A stretch of 64,000 bases of DNA from Henningerozyma blattae CBS 6284 (lineage: Eukaryota; Ascomycota; Saccharomycetes; Saccharomycetales; Saccharomycetaceae). Location: positions 2,633,333 through 2,697,332 of the forward strand of contig NC_020185.1 of NCBI RefSeq assembly GCF_000315915.1, read 5' to 3'. The notes below the pieces were generated by a model that did not search any database, had not been told where the DNA came from, and saw only the letters and a program-made list of their open reading frames with translations. Shown piece after piece: positions 1 through 9,390 of this stretch (positions are counted from its first letter, which is position 1; each line of letters begins with the position of its first letter). Position numbers and translations under genes: made by a program.

Positions 1-1
1 T

Positions 2-976
2 TATCAACAAAATGCTTTATTATTAGGCATTTCGAGAGCCTATAGCCAAAAGGTTTCTCTTTTTCATTCAAATAAAAGATGGATTTCAATGTACAATGCT
101 AAGGAAGCACATGGTAATGTTTTACCAAATCCATCTTTGAATACAAAAAAGCAAGGAATTAGTTTAAGTGTGGCCGCTTTTCTTGCTGCTGGATGTTTTG
201 TTGGGTGGTTAGTTGAGCGTAGACGCAACATCAAATATACGTTAGACGCCTCTGGAGAAGGTATTGAAATAGATGCAGGGATTTCGCCATATCCAACTTC
301 TATTAACGCTCGTGAAGGGATGCTTGGTACTACATATACACTTTTAGGGTGTGGGGTTCGTTACATCTCTGTTGCGACTTTCCGTCTTTATGCATTAGGT
401 ATTTACGTAGCTTCAAATGAAACCTCGAAGATTGTCAATAGCTTAAGAGAAACAATGAAAAAAAACCCTGAAGTCTACCCAGTCGATGCGAATTTAAAAG
501 AATATGAAATTGTTGAAAATTATTTGAAGGATCCTAGTAAAAATGTTTTATTAATTGACAATTTAATGAATACTCAGATCAAACTATTGGCCAAGTTAAC
601 ACCATTAAGAAACACTGATTTTACTCATTTTCGTAAGGGGATTGTGAAGGCAGTTAACAAGCACCCAGAAGCATCAAAGCACAGAGAAGAAATTGATAAA
701 GGTTTTGAAGAGGTTGACCAAGTGTTCACAAGAAAAGGTACTTTGGCAAAAGATGATGATTTATACTTGGAACTAAAACCAAACGGTTCCATGGAAATTT
801 CTACCTTGAGACGCAAGAACGACTCATATGAAAAAATTTGCACCATTCAAAATCCTATTATTGGTAAGTTGATGTTTAGTCAATACATGTGTGGACCAAA
901 CGCGCCTTCACAAATGGCTAAAGATGCTGTTGCCGCCAGTATTGTTGATTTATTTAAGGATGAAAAGGCAAATTAA
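2..976 (+). CDS. AIM18: AIM18-like mitochondrial chalcone-isomerase-fold protein, 5' partial
   Basis: The reading frame is open to the left edge; the first Met in the window is at base 89, but about 29 upstream in-frame codons without a stop or Met (rich in Leu, Ser, Arg, Lys) look like a mitochondrial presequence, so the true start is probably outside the window. A hydrophobic stretch follows (AAFLAAGCFVGWL). The body has the Aim18/Aim46 pattern: GCGVRYISVATFRLYALGIY, then LRNTDFTHFRKGIVKAV, then IGKLMFSQYMCG. These segments resemble S. cerevisiae Aim18 more than Aim46 by recall. The family has a chalcone-isomerase-like fold and lies in the mitochondrial inner membrane; its biochemical role is unsettled. 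In S. cerevisiae AIM18/AIM46 also lie beside NBL1 and RPN10, but on the opposite strand relative to RPN10, so a local inversion is likely. Confidence 0.85.
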   Translation, partial: YQQNALLLGISRAYSQKVSLFHSNKRWISMYNAKEAHGNVLPNPSLNTKKQGISLSVAAFLAAGCFVGWLVERRRNIKYTLDASGEGIEIDAGISPYPTSINAREGMLGTTYTLLGCGVRYISVATFRLYALGIYVASNETSKIVNSLRETMKKNPEVYPVDANLKEYEIVENYLKDPSKNVLLIDNLMNTQIKLLAKLTPLRNTDFTHFRKGIVKAVNKHPEASKHREEIDKGFEEVDQVFTRKGTLAKDDDLYLELKPNGSMEISTLRRKNDSYEKICTIQNPIIGKLMFSQYMCGPNAPSQMAKDAVAASIVDLFKDEKAN

Positions 977-1115
977 ATAATCACCCTAGATTACTATTTA
1001 TCAATGAGGCCATTTACTTAATTTTCTTATATATAAGTATATATAAGTATATCTTTATTTATCAGTAAACGTCGTTTAGTTTACTTAATCTCTTTGTGAA
1101 AAATAAGTCCTCCTA

Positions 1116-1331
1116 TTACTGACTAGAATGTTTAGATTTTAATTCGTCAGACACTTTATCAAACTCATCCAGGGTAATTTTTTGTGATTGAATAATTTCC
1201 TTTTCTGTCATTTCTTTTTGAGTCTTTAAATATGCTAGTAATTCATTTTTTAAACCTTTATGGTTATCTTTTCTTTCACCAAGCAGGTTCTCATCATTGG
1301 TATTATTATTGTTATTATTACTACCAGGCAT
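1116..1331 (-). CDS. NBL1: NBL1-like small protein (Borealin N-terminal-like, chromosomal passenger complex)
   Basis: This 71-codon frame lies between the AIM18-like gene and RPN10 and is divergent from RPN10. S. cerevisiae has the 73-residue NBL1 (YHR199C-A) in exactly this place and orientation relative to RPN10. The protein starts MPGS followed by an Asn run, then an acidic/basic helix-rich section (about residues 25-65: GLKNELLAYLKTQKE, then LDEFDKVSDELKSK) that could form the short helices by which Nbl1 joins Sli15 and Bir1 with Ipl1 kinase. No intron is needed for an open frame here. The call rests mostly on position, length and strand; the sequence is too short for me to be sure of homology by eye. 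Confidence 0.55.
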   Translation of the reverse strand: MPGSNNNNNNTNDENLLGERKDNHKGLKNELLAYLKTQKEMTEKEIIQSQKITLDEFDKVSDELKSKHSSQ

Positions 1332-2050
1332 TTAGCATTTGCTTAGAAATTAGAAGTGATTGATAGTCTAGCCTTGGCTACTTTTGTTATTATTGATAAG
1401 ACTATTTTTTTTTAAAGCATCTATAGAAATAATATCTTTTAGATTCTCTAGAACTAATAACTTTCGGAGTAATATCCTCTTTCACCCAATATTCGGACTA
1501 AGAGTATTTATTATCTTGAAAAACTGATTGAATTATTAAATGTAATATCTTCAATAAAACTTATTTCCAACTAATTAAATATATTTAGATTATTCTTACA
1601 AAGTTGAAAAGGTATTTGTATTTCCACGGAGTTATTTATGTATATTACAACAATTCTTTAATTTTTTTTACATAATACGTATTTTATTTTATCATTTTTT
1701 TTTACTTTTTTTTTTAAGTCGTCTGTCATTTTTTTGAGATTTTTTTGATCACGTTTTCTGCAATTCTAAAAAGTGTACAACCCGTTTGCCACCTTAAAAT
1801 AAAAACAAAGTAGCGATTAACCTAGTAGATATCTTATCTTCCCTTTCAAAAATAGATATAGATATTCCTACCACGTCGAAGCATTAATTATTCATTGTAT
1901 TAACAGTTTATCAGTTTTTTACACTATTACTACAATTACTCCTGAGAAGCTCTTTTTTTTTGGTTTAGAAAACTAATCAAATTTTTAATATTTCGCAAGC
2001 AATATAGTTGCAAAACATTATCATTCAATTAATAATACTCATTCAAAATC
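1332..2050. other. Divergent NBL1/RPN10 intergenic region
   Basis: This 719 bp divergent promoter region is AT-rich with several T-runs (about 1661-1745). The only clear site is the PACE element listed separately. I see no further gene. Confidence 0.6.
1785..1793 (-). promoter_or_regulatory. PACE element (Rpn4 site) upstream of RPN10
   Basis: TTTGCCACC is the exact reverse complement of the proteasome-associated control element GGTGGCAAA. It sits 258 bp upstream of the RPN10 start. Rpn4 binds this motif in front of nearly all S. cerevisiae proteasome genes, so RPN10 is probably co-regulated with the proteasome here. Confidence 0.85.
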
Positions 2051-2836
2051 ATGGTTTTAGAAGCTACTGCCCTAATTGTTGATAACTCAGAATATTCACG
2101 TAACGGTGATTTCACACGTACTCGTTACGAAGCTCAAATGGATGCAGTTGAATATATTTTCCAAGCTAAAAGAAATAGTAACCCTGAAAATACAATTGGT
2201 TTGATATCTGCAGCCGGTAATAATCCACAAGTTTTGTCAACTTTCACATCCGAGTATGGTAAGATTTTACAAGGATTGAATGATATAAGCATTGATGGTT
2301 CGATATCTTTAAACACTGCCATACAAATTGCTGCATTAACTTTAAAACATCGTCAAAATAAATTACAACATCAGCGTATCATTGTTTTTATTTGTTCACC
2401 AATTCAAGAACAAGAAGCTGATAACTTAACCAAATTAGCAAAGAAATTAAAAAAAAATAATATTGCCGTTGATTTAATAAATTTTGGTGAAACTGAAAAA
2501 AATACTGAAATACTTGAAAATTTCATTCAAATAGTTAATAATCCAAATGAAGAGGCCTCACATCTACTCTCAATCCCACGCGAATTAGCTAATTCTAAAC
2601 TACTATATGAGCATATTGCATCCTCACCAATCATATTGTCAGAAGATGCTATGTCTAATGCAATGAGTGGTGGCTTTGGCGGTAATGACGATTCTGGATT
2701 CATGGATTTTGGTGTCGATCCATCTATGGATCCAGAATTAGCCATGGCTTTACGTCTATCAATGGAAGAAGAACAACAAAGACAGGAAAGATTGAGAAAT
2801 CAAAATAACAATAACGATGGTAGTTCGGGCAATTGA
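2051..2836 (+). CDS. RPN10: 26S proteasome regulatory subunit Rpn10 (ubiquitin receptor)
   Basis: Rpn10 is a ubiquitin receptor of the proteasome 19S regulatory particle. The 261-residue protein (S. cerevisiae about 268) begins with a von Willebrand A domain, MVLEATALIVDNSEYSRNGD, with the conserved early Asp and the GLISAAG segment, covering roughly residues 1-190. A single ubiquitin-interacting motif follows at about residues 228-245 (DPELAMALRLSMEEEQ), with the hallmark Ala-Leu-x-x-Ser core and acidic flanks. The tail is Gln/Asn-rich. The start is the first Met of the frame and opens the vWA domain directly. An upstream PACE site supports proteasome co-regulation. Confidence 0.97.
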   Translation: MVLEATALIVDNSEYSRNGDFTRTRYEAQMDAVEYIFQAKRNSNPENTIGLISAAGNNPQVLSTFTSEYGKILQGLNDISIDGSISLNTAIQIAALTLKHRQNKLQHQRIIVFICSPIQEQEADNLTKLAKKLKKNNIAVDLINFGETEKNTEILENFIQIVNNPNEEASHLLSIPRELANSKLLYEHIASSPIILSEDAMSNAMSGGFGGNDDSGFMDFGVDPSMDPELAMALRLSMEEEQQRQERLRNQNNNNDGSSGN

Positions 2837-3272
2837 ATTTTACTGTAGTAAAATATTTCAACTACATATGGTCTAGTTCAATTAAACTGGCTCAGATTAT
2901 AGCATATATAACATGTGAACAAAATTAACCTAATTCAATTCATTACTGAATAATTATTTATTACTAGATAATTATTGAATAACATAATGTTTTGAATAAT
3001 CGTGAATAACTAAATTTTTTTTTTTTTTCATTTATGCATTATTTACTCTTTTATTCTATAATAAGTAGAATATTATTTTTAGATTTATTTTACAGCAATA
3101 ATTTTTTTTTTTGATTTCCAATTAAGTAATCGTTTTGATTGGGTGCTATGTATAGAATCTCGCGTTTAAGTGTCTATTATATTAAAATTAGAATATGTTG
3201 TTTAATTAGCATTGGCATTTTCTAACAACTCACTTCATAAGAAGATATTTTAAAATTTGGAATAAATTCAAT
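2837..3272. other. RPN10-YJR142W intergenic region
   Basis: This 436 bp AT-rich spacer has T-runs near 3017 and 3103. It holds the RPN10 3' region and the promoter of the Nudix gene. I see no gene or distinctive motif. Confidence 0.5.
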
Positions 3273-4301
3273 ATGGTTAAGGTGGAAATACAAAATGATA
3301 AGGAAGTTATTGTTCGAGAATCAAACGAAGCCTTTTCCTTTTTAGATGTTATTAATAGCGTGGATAATCTGCCACAAGATTACTTGAATTGCAAATCATT
3401 TAAATCGAATGTTTTTACTCTACAATCTCATACTGAAGTTCCCATCGGTTATATTCCAAAATTTGTTATTAATGAATTTGAGAGCAACGTAGATAGCATT
3501 ATCATAGATAATTTGTTTGAGATTTCAAAAGAAAATAAAACCGTCAGGTTCGTTTCAGAAACATTTGATAAAAGGAATAAAGATTTGGATGTTTTAGCTA
3601 AATATCTATATAATAATTCCACAAATTTAAAAGAAATCAAAGGCTGGAGAAATGAAAAATATACTGTCTGGATCTCTAAAGGAAATCCATATATATTAGT
3701 TGAAAGGTCAATGGCAGGCTTATTAGGCATTATTACTTACGGAATTCATATTAATGGCTATATAAAAGACCCTGCTACTGGCCAGTTAAAATTCTGGATC
3801 CCGAGAAGATCTTCTAAAAAGCAAACTTGGCCATCAATGTTAGATAATGTTGTTGCTGGTGGACTTTCACATCCTTTTTCAATTTCAGAAACAGTTCTAA
3901 AGGAGGCAACTGAAGAAGCAAATTTATCACCAGATTTCGTAAAACAAAACATTAAAGCTGTAGGAGTAACATCGTATTTTCACTATCCTGGAGAACTAGA
4001 GAAAGATACCTTCGACGACGAATCGAGTTTCATCGTGGGTGAAGTTGAGTACTTATATGACATTGAATTTCCAATTAGCATTATACCAAAACCAAATGAC
4101 GGAGAGGTTGAAGCTTTTAATTTATTTACTTTGCAACAAGTCGTTGAGTCTTTAAAGAAGCTAGAGTTTAAGCCAAATTGTGGTTTGATTATGGTTGAGT
4201 TTTTAATTAGACATGGATATATTAACCCTGATAATGAGCCTAATTTCTTAACTATTCAAAATAAAATACATAGAACATTACCTTTTCCTGTTCGTAACTA
4301 A
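3273..4301 (+). CDS. YJR142W: Nudix hydrolase YJR142W orthologue (Tnr3/DUF4743 type)
   Basis: This 342-residue protein matches the S. cerevisiae YJR142W family: an N-terminal DUF4743-like domain (to about residue 140), then a Nudix fold. The Nudix box runs from about residue 195 to 217 (GGLSHPFSISETVLKEATEE, then AN), with the Glu residues of the K/R-E-x-x-E-E core that bind divalent metal. Homologues resemble the N-terminal half of fission yeast Tnr3 and are reported to hydrolyse damaged forms of thiamine diphosphate; that activity is inferred here. The neighbours confirm orthology: YJR142W (+), PMT4 (-), MGM101 (+) occur in the same order and orientation in S. cerevisiae. Confidence 0.92.
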   Translation: MVKVEIQNDKEVIVRESNEAFSFLDVINSVDNLPQDYLNCKSFKSNVFTLQSHTEVPIGYIPKFVINEFESNVDSIIIDNLFEISKENKTVRFVSETFDKRNKDLDVLAKYLYNNSTNLKEIKGWRNEKYTVWISKGNPYILVERSMAGLLGIITYGIHINGYIKDPATGQLKFWIPRRSSKKQTWPSMLDNVVAGGLSHPFSISETVLKEATEEANLSPDFVKQNIKAVGVTSYFHYPGELEKDTFDDESSFIVGEVEYLYDIEFPISIIPKPNDGEVEAFNLFTLQQVVESLKKLEFKPNCGLIMVEFLIRHGYINPDNEPNFLTIQNKIHRTLPFPVRN

Positions 4302-4497
4302 ATATTCAAGGTAAATTTTGAGTACTAGAAATGTTGTAACGTAACAGAAAAAGCATTGCTCATGTTTTAAAACGCAATAAATTGTAATTACATAGTTATG
4401 CGAGTACAGAGAGGAGGTGCTTAATTAATTATTATATATAATATAATTAATAAAAAGAAAAATTGTATTGTAGAATTAACAATAAAAATTTCTTTAA

Positions 4498-6849
4498 TCA
4501 ACTTTGCTTAATATAATTTAATTTAATATTAAACCATTGTCTTCTGATAAGAGCAGCTGAGTCTAACGAAATATCACCGTAAGATAATGGTGCAAAAAAT
4601 ATAAAACATGCCGTTAATCCGACCAACATTAATATTAGGAAGAATCCATAATATTTCAGATATAATTTTGGCTGGGCAAAAACAGTGTCACTATCTTCTC
4701 CCTCATCAACTTCAGGATTTGCATTTCTGCAATCAGTGAATATGGTTTCCCAAAGGGCACCGGTAAATAGTGCAGCAATCAAATGAGCAGGCAAGTAATG
4801 GTGTAAAAATTTCTGACGAGCCATTAAATAGAATGGGAAGTAATGGAAACACCAGCCAGCAAACAGGTACATTAAAGGACCATATATTTTGTCTCTAGTT
4901 AGTGCATTCAAAATGTAGACCCCACGTTGTCTAGAGATTAAATCAACAATAATAAGGCCTAGATAAACAGCTAAAGAAATAATTTCAGCCCACCAACCAA
5001 ATATGTTACCAATAAAGTAAATTTGAACTCTTTCTGAATCCTTTGTCCAGAATGAAACACCGCTCAGGGAACCAGGCCAAGAATAAGGTTGAGATGCGAA
5101 TGGATGTTCAGAACTCAATTTGTTATTATGTTCAAACATTAAACGCTGTGCTTCCCACCATTTAGTGAGGAATGGTAATTTCTTAACTTGCTTTGGGATA
5201 TAAACCAATCTGTCATCATTCAAGTTTGTAATTGAATTGATAAGCCAATTATTAGATGGCTCAGTGACTTTCTTATTACCATTAACTTCTTGCTGATTTT
5301 CACCAGCCCATTCAGGTAAGTACACATCGTTGTGTGACCATAAAGCAACAGCAGTATCTACGTGGAAAAGACGGAATACTGTACCTCTTGTATTAACAAT
5401 TCTATTTCCATCATTTTTCTTTAGTGCTTGTAACATAAATAAAGTTTGAGCATATTTAGAATCATTTGCGTCTTCTTCAGAAACTGTAACAATTTCTTCA
5501 TTTGTTGGATAAAATGGTGAAGCAACATCATGAGCTAACAAATAAGTATTTGTGGCAACGTGTCTTAATCTAATATGTTCATTCAAACGAACAGGTTGGC
5601 CAGTGGTAGATTCTAATTCCTTCGTTGGTAAAATTTCCCATTGATTAAAAACATCAGCAGCATCATCAGAAGTTGTAACGATTTGGCCTTGGGAAGATAT
5701 TCTACCATCTTCATATCTTAGGGGATAATTGGCTAGATGGGAGTGTAAAAAAGTATTAGTATCTTTATGCTCAAAGGTAACGATATCATAATAATTAACT
5801 TGTTTAGTTTCACGAGCCATTGGAGAGTCACTTAAAGTTTCTTGAAAATCAAATGACATGAAAGAATCACCCGGGCCAGATTTTGTTAAAACAGAGAAGT
5901 GAACCCAAAACCAAAATAAATAAACCATAAATGGAGCCAGTATTAAGCCAGAAACTCTTCTAGTGAAATGTTTAATGTAAGTTTTCATATTCAAACTAGC
6001 ACGAATATCTAATAGTTGCCATAAATTAACAAGTACAGCAATGCCTACCATTACAAAAGTAAAAACACCAACATATTTTGTTGAAATAACAAAGGATAAA
6101 GATAATCCAGTTAAATATAGCCAAAAGAACCAAGAATATGAGAATGGTGCCTTTAATTGAGCTTTATAGAAGCGAACATAACAGTAAATGCTAGCAGCTA
6201 CAGAGATGATCAATGTAGCATCTAGCAATATTAATCTTGTTTCTACAATATGTGCATTATCTAAGGCGACTAAAAACCCTGCAAATGCACAAGTGACTGC
6301 CTTAAAATTCATTTCTTTTAATGTATTAAACATAATTGGAACAGTTAAGGTACCTAATAATGCATTGAAACAACGATAAGCCAAGTAAGGAGCTGGATTT
6401 GTTTCATAACTATAACCAATTTCATCAAATTTGAAAGAACCATCATAACCACGTAAATAACCAATAAATGCAATCAACATTTTAGCGAATGGTGGATGAA
6501 CGTCAAAGAAATATGTTCTTTCTAAATAATATGAGGCGAATTTACCAAAATGGACTTCATCAAATACGACTTCCTTTGGATACCAAATTTTATAAAATCT
6601 TACAATAAAAGCTACTAAAGTTACGATACTTCTCCATAGAGTATAATGCCATTCTGGAGCAGGTAATGGACTTGTTAGCCATCTTTCACCAATATATTTA
6701 AAATTATTATTTGATTTTGTAGCTAAAGTTTTATATTTCTTATCATCATCTAATTCTAACTTGTTTTCAATTGATTTTTCAGAATTTTGAGCCGATAAGT
6801 TATTATTACTATTGTTCTTACCTTTATGATTTCTCTTGATAACTGCCAT
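4498..6849 (-). CDS. PMT4: Protein O-mannosyltransferase Pmt4
   Basis: Pmt4 transfers mannose from dolichyl-phosphate mannose to Ser/Thr of secretory proteins in the ER, preferring membrane-anchored substrates; the adhesins in this window would be natural clients. The protein has a first transmembrane helix, then the luminal YPKEVVFDEVHFGKFASYYL loop with the acidic catalytic pair (DE), HPPFAK, further helices, three MIR motifs in the central luminal domain (starting near HLANYPLRYEDGR and HIRLRHVATNTYLLAHD) and C-terminal helices with RQKFLHHYLPAH. The frame is open for ten more codons upstream (to 6879), but I choose the Met at 6849 because MAVIKRNHKG aligns with the S. cerevisiae N-terminus. 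Length is then 783 residues against about 762. Confidence 0.95.
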   Translation of the reverse strand: MAVIKRNHKGKNNSNNNLSAQNSEKSIENKLELDDDKKYKTLATKSNNNFKYIGERWLTSPLPAPEWHYTLWRSIVTLVAFIVRFYKIWYPKEVVFDEVHFGKFASYYLERTYFFDVHPPFAKMLIAFIGYLRGYDGSFKFDEIGYSYETNPAPYLAYRCFNALLGTLTVPIMFNTLKEMNFKAVTCAFAGFLVALDNAHIVETRLILLDATLIISVAASIYCYVRFYKAQLKAPFSYSWFFWLYLTGLSLSFVISTKYVGVFTFVMVGIAVLVNLWQLLDIRASLNMKTYIKHFTRRVSGLILAPFMVYLFWFWVHFSVLTKSGPGDSFMSFDFQETLSDSPMARETKQVNYYDIVTFEHKDTNTFLHSHLANYPLRYEDGRISSQGQIVTTSDDAADVFNQWEILPTKELESTTGQPVRLNEHIRLRHVATNTYLLAHDVASPFYPTNEEIVTVSEEDANDSKYAQTLFMLQALKKNDGNRIVNTRGTVFRLFHVDTAVALWSHNDVYLPEWAGENQQEVNGNKKVTEPSNNWLINSITNLNDDRLVYIPKQVKKLPFLTKWWEAQRLMFEHNNKLSSEHPFASQPYSWPGSLSGVSFWTKDSERVQIYFIGNIFGWWAEIISLAVYLGLIIVDLISRQRGVYILNALTRDKIYGPLMYLFAGWCFHYFPFYLMARQKFLHHYLPAHLIAALFTGALWETIFTDCRNANPEVDEGEDSDTVFAQPKLYLKYYGFFLILMLVGLTACFIFFAPLSYGDISLDSAALIRRQWFNIKLNYIKQS

Positions 6850-7657
6850 GATCAAACGATAAAATGTTGCATAAGACAACTCTGGAGTACAAGCAAAAAA
6901 AAACTATTATAATAATAATAATTACCACTAAATAAAATAAACAATCAACAAAGTGAAATATTATTAAAAAAAACATAAAAAAATTATTTTAATCTACCAT
7001 TTGATTTGTATATTTTTTTTTTTTATTAAATGAAATTATATTACATCAATAAATTTCAATTTTTTGGTCATCTCGACAGAAACGCGATAAATGAAATCCA
7101 TGGATATATAAGGAAAATGAACTAGAAGTATCAGTCTGTTCATTGTTTCAAAAATAGAAATTGCTACCAAATTTAACTTTTAATGCACTAATCTGGTATT
7201 GAGTAACTAAGGATATAATTAGTTTTGTTATTAAAACATAGCTACATAGAATGATTTCTATTAGGTATTAAGGGTGTATATTCTTTATATTCTCTATATT
7301 CTATTCTTGATATTTTGTTTTTCATCTTTAAAAAGAAGAAAAAATGACAGTGTTAATATAATGTAGAAAAACATAGAAATCTTGAGACTTGTAGAAAGGC
7401 ATTTTAATATGTCAATAGACCTCTAAGTGCATAATATTGGTAGCACTGCTTTGCCAGTGCTTTTGTAAGTCCTAAAAATTCAAGTTTACACGTGATCTAC
7501 ATTTTCTTATATACGTTATTAAGTATTTCATTCTTTTTTTATATAATTATTTATTTATTTTATTATTTTCTATAGAAAAAAGGTAAATAAAGAACTATAG
7601 TATATCTAACTTCTAAGGAGCCAGAAACAAAAGATAGAACTGAGATCAAAGCCAATA
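6850..7657. other. Divergent PMT4/MGM101 intergenic region
   Basis: This is an 808 bp divergent promoter. It contains a hairpin (AGCACTG with CAGTGCT, about 7442-7461) and a CACGTGAT E-box at 7489-7496, a Cbf1/Pho4-type site about 165 bp before MGM101. No gene is seen. Confidence 0.5.
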
Positions 7658-8449
7658 ATGTATATGAGCAGTAGGTTTGTTCTACAATCTGTTAATAAAA
7701 GATGCTTTGGTACTAGTATTCGAGCATTTCAATTTGCTAAACCTACGACTACTTATAAATCACCAATAAGTTCAGTAAGAACCACTACATCTACTAGTAC
7801 TGCAAGTTCAACAAGTGGATTTAAAAAACTCTCTGGTTATAATAAAAGTATCACTGATGTTATGGGCAAAAATGTCCTCGAAGACTTACCCTCTGAACCT
7901 GATATTGGCTTATCTAGCAATATAAATAATAGTATTGATTGGTACACTTCTTGGCATGGGCTAGGTTCCAAACCGTTCAGTAAAGAAATTCAGGAATCAT
8001 TAAATGCCAAATTACAACCTCTAGATATTGAAATAAAGCCTGATGGATTAATTTATTTACCAGAAATCAAATATCGTCGAATCTTAAACAAGACTTTTGG
8101 TGCTGGTGGCTGGGGTCTTGTTCCGAGGTCAGAAACTATTGTTACGCCTAAACTTGTCACGAGAGAGTATGCATTGGTCTGTCACGGCCAAATCGTCAGT
8201 ATAGCAAGAGGTGAGCAGGACTACTTCAATGAAACTGGGATCCCAACTGCCACTGAAGGTTGCAAAAGTAATGCTCTGATGAGATGCTGCAAAGATCTGG
8301 GCATAGGGTCTGAATTATGGGATCCTACTTTTATCAAAACTTTTAAGAAAGAATATTGTGTCGACAAGTTCGTAGAGCATATCGCAACCAAGAAGAAGAA
8401 GAAGATCTGGCTGCGCAAGGACAGAAGTGTCGAATACCCCTACAAATAG
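7658..8449 (+). CDS. MGM101: Mitochondrial DNA recombination/repair protein Mgm101
   Basis: Mgm101 is a Rad52-like single-strand annealing protein of mitochondrial nucleoids, needed to maintain and repair mtDNA. The 263-residue protein has a basic, Ser/Thr/Arg-rich presequence with no acidic residues for about 65 residues, then the conserved core from about residue 90: [51 protein letters not shown] and [20 protein letters not shown], ending in a Lys-rich tail (TKKKKKIW). A second Met three codons in (MSS) is an alternative start. Order with PMT4 and YJR142W is as in S. cerevisiae. Confidence 0.97.
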   Translation: MYMSSRFVLQSVNKRCFGTSIRAFQFAKPTTTYKSPISSVRTTTSTSTASSTSGFKKLSGYNKSITDVMGKNVLEDLPSEPDIGLSSNINNSIDWYTSWHGLGSKPFSKEIQESLNAKLQPLDIEIKPDGLIYLPEIKYRRILNKTFGAGGWGLVPRSETIVTPKLVTREYALVCHGQIVSIARGEQDYFNETGIPTATEGCKSNALMRCCKDLGIGSELWDPTFIKTFKKEYCVDKFVEHIATKKKKKIWLRKDRSVEYPYK

Positions 8450-9390
8450 TCTTTGTCGTTCATATTCCACGTGTCTATCAAAATACTTATTAGCAATCAG
8501 TATAAGACCAGTGTATATCTATATATTTATCTACGTAACCATATTCCACTAACGAAATAAACATATAAAAATAGCACACATCTCAAGCTTCGAATCCACG
8601 ATTATCGTAGAAGCCACTTTTTTTTAATTTTTCATTTTTTTTATTTCATTTTTTTTATTTCATTTTTTTCAGTGCCGTTTCCCGCGTGATTCGTCTTGCC
8701 TAATGCCATGAAATTTCAAATTCGTTGCCATTGAGCAATCTTTTCGTTTTGAACGGGAAAAGGAATTCGCCCTGAATCCAAGACAGTCTAAGTCTAGATG
8801 TTACGTTCTATGGAAAAAATAATAATCATCAGGTTAAATAATAATAACAGGATTAGAAACGTCATTCAACTGATATCATGTTCCTATAGAACTCTGTAGC
8901 TAATACATTACACCTGAATCTAGTAACCACGGGCTAACATATAAAGGTGACAACGATTGCTGCATACTGCGTCGAGGTATTCAAGGATTTACAGGTGCTA
9001 GAGCTAGAGAGATCTCAACAAAGAACGAAAAATAGGTTATTGTTATTCAACTCTAACGTTGCTAATTAACTTCATCTTTACTGCTTCAATACAATATTAA
9101 GCAGAGTTTTGCTTCTAGGATATATAGACGCAGTATACAAGAGGTTAGACCCTTTATTGAGATATTTGGAATTAATAACTCAGAGGTTGTTTGTTTTCCC
9201 TACTAACTTTTTTCCTTTTTTTTTAGAAAAAGACTTGAGTTTCAGCTTATAAATTGCCGTTGCTAGGACAGTTAGTGTAACTGGCACGTTTTTTTTTCTT
9301 TTTTCAACTTCAATTTCAATTTCGAAAAATTTATAGATATTCCATCCAATTTGATAAAAAAAGTATAACGTTATTAGATTATAAATAAGG
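8450..9390. other. MGM101-SCH9 intergenic region
   Basis: A 941 bp spacer. Near 8617-8669 is a T-rich tandem element (ATTTTTTTTATTTC repeated), after the MGM101 3' end. The rest is probably the long SCH9 promoter and leader. S. cerevisiae has RPS4A next to MGM101; no ribosomal protein gene is seen here. Confidence 0.5.
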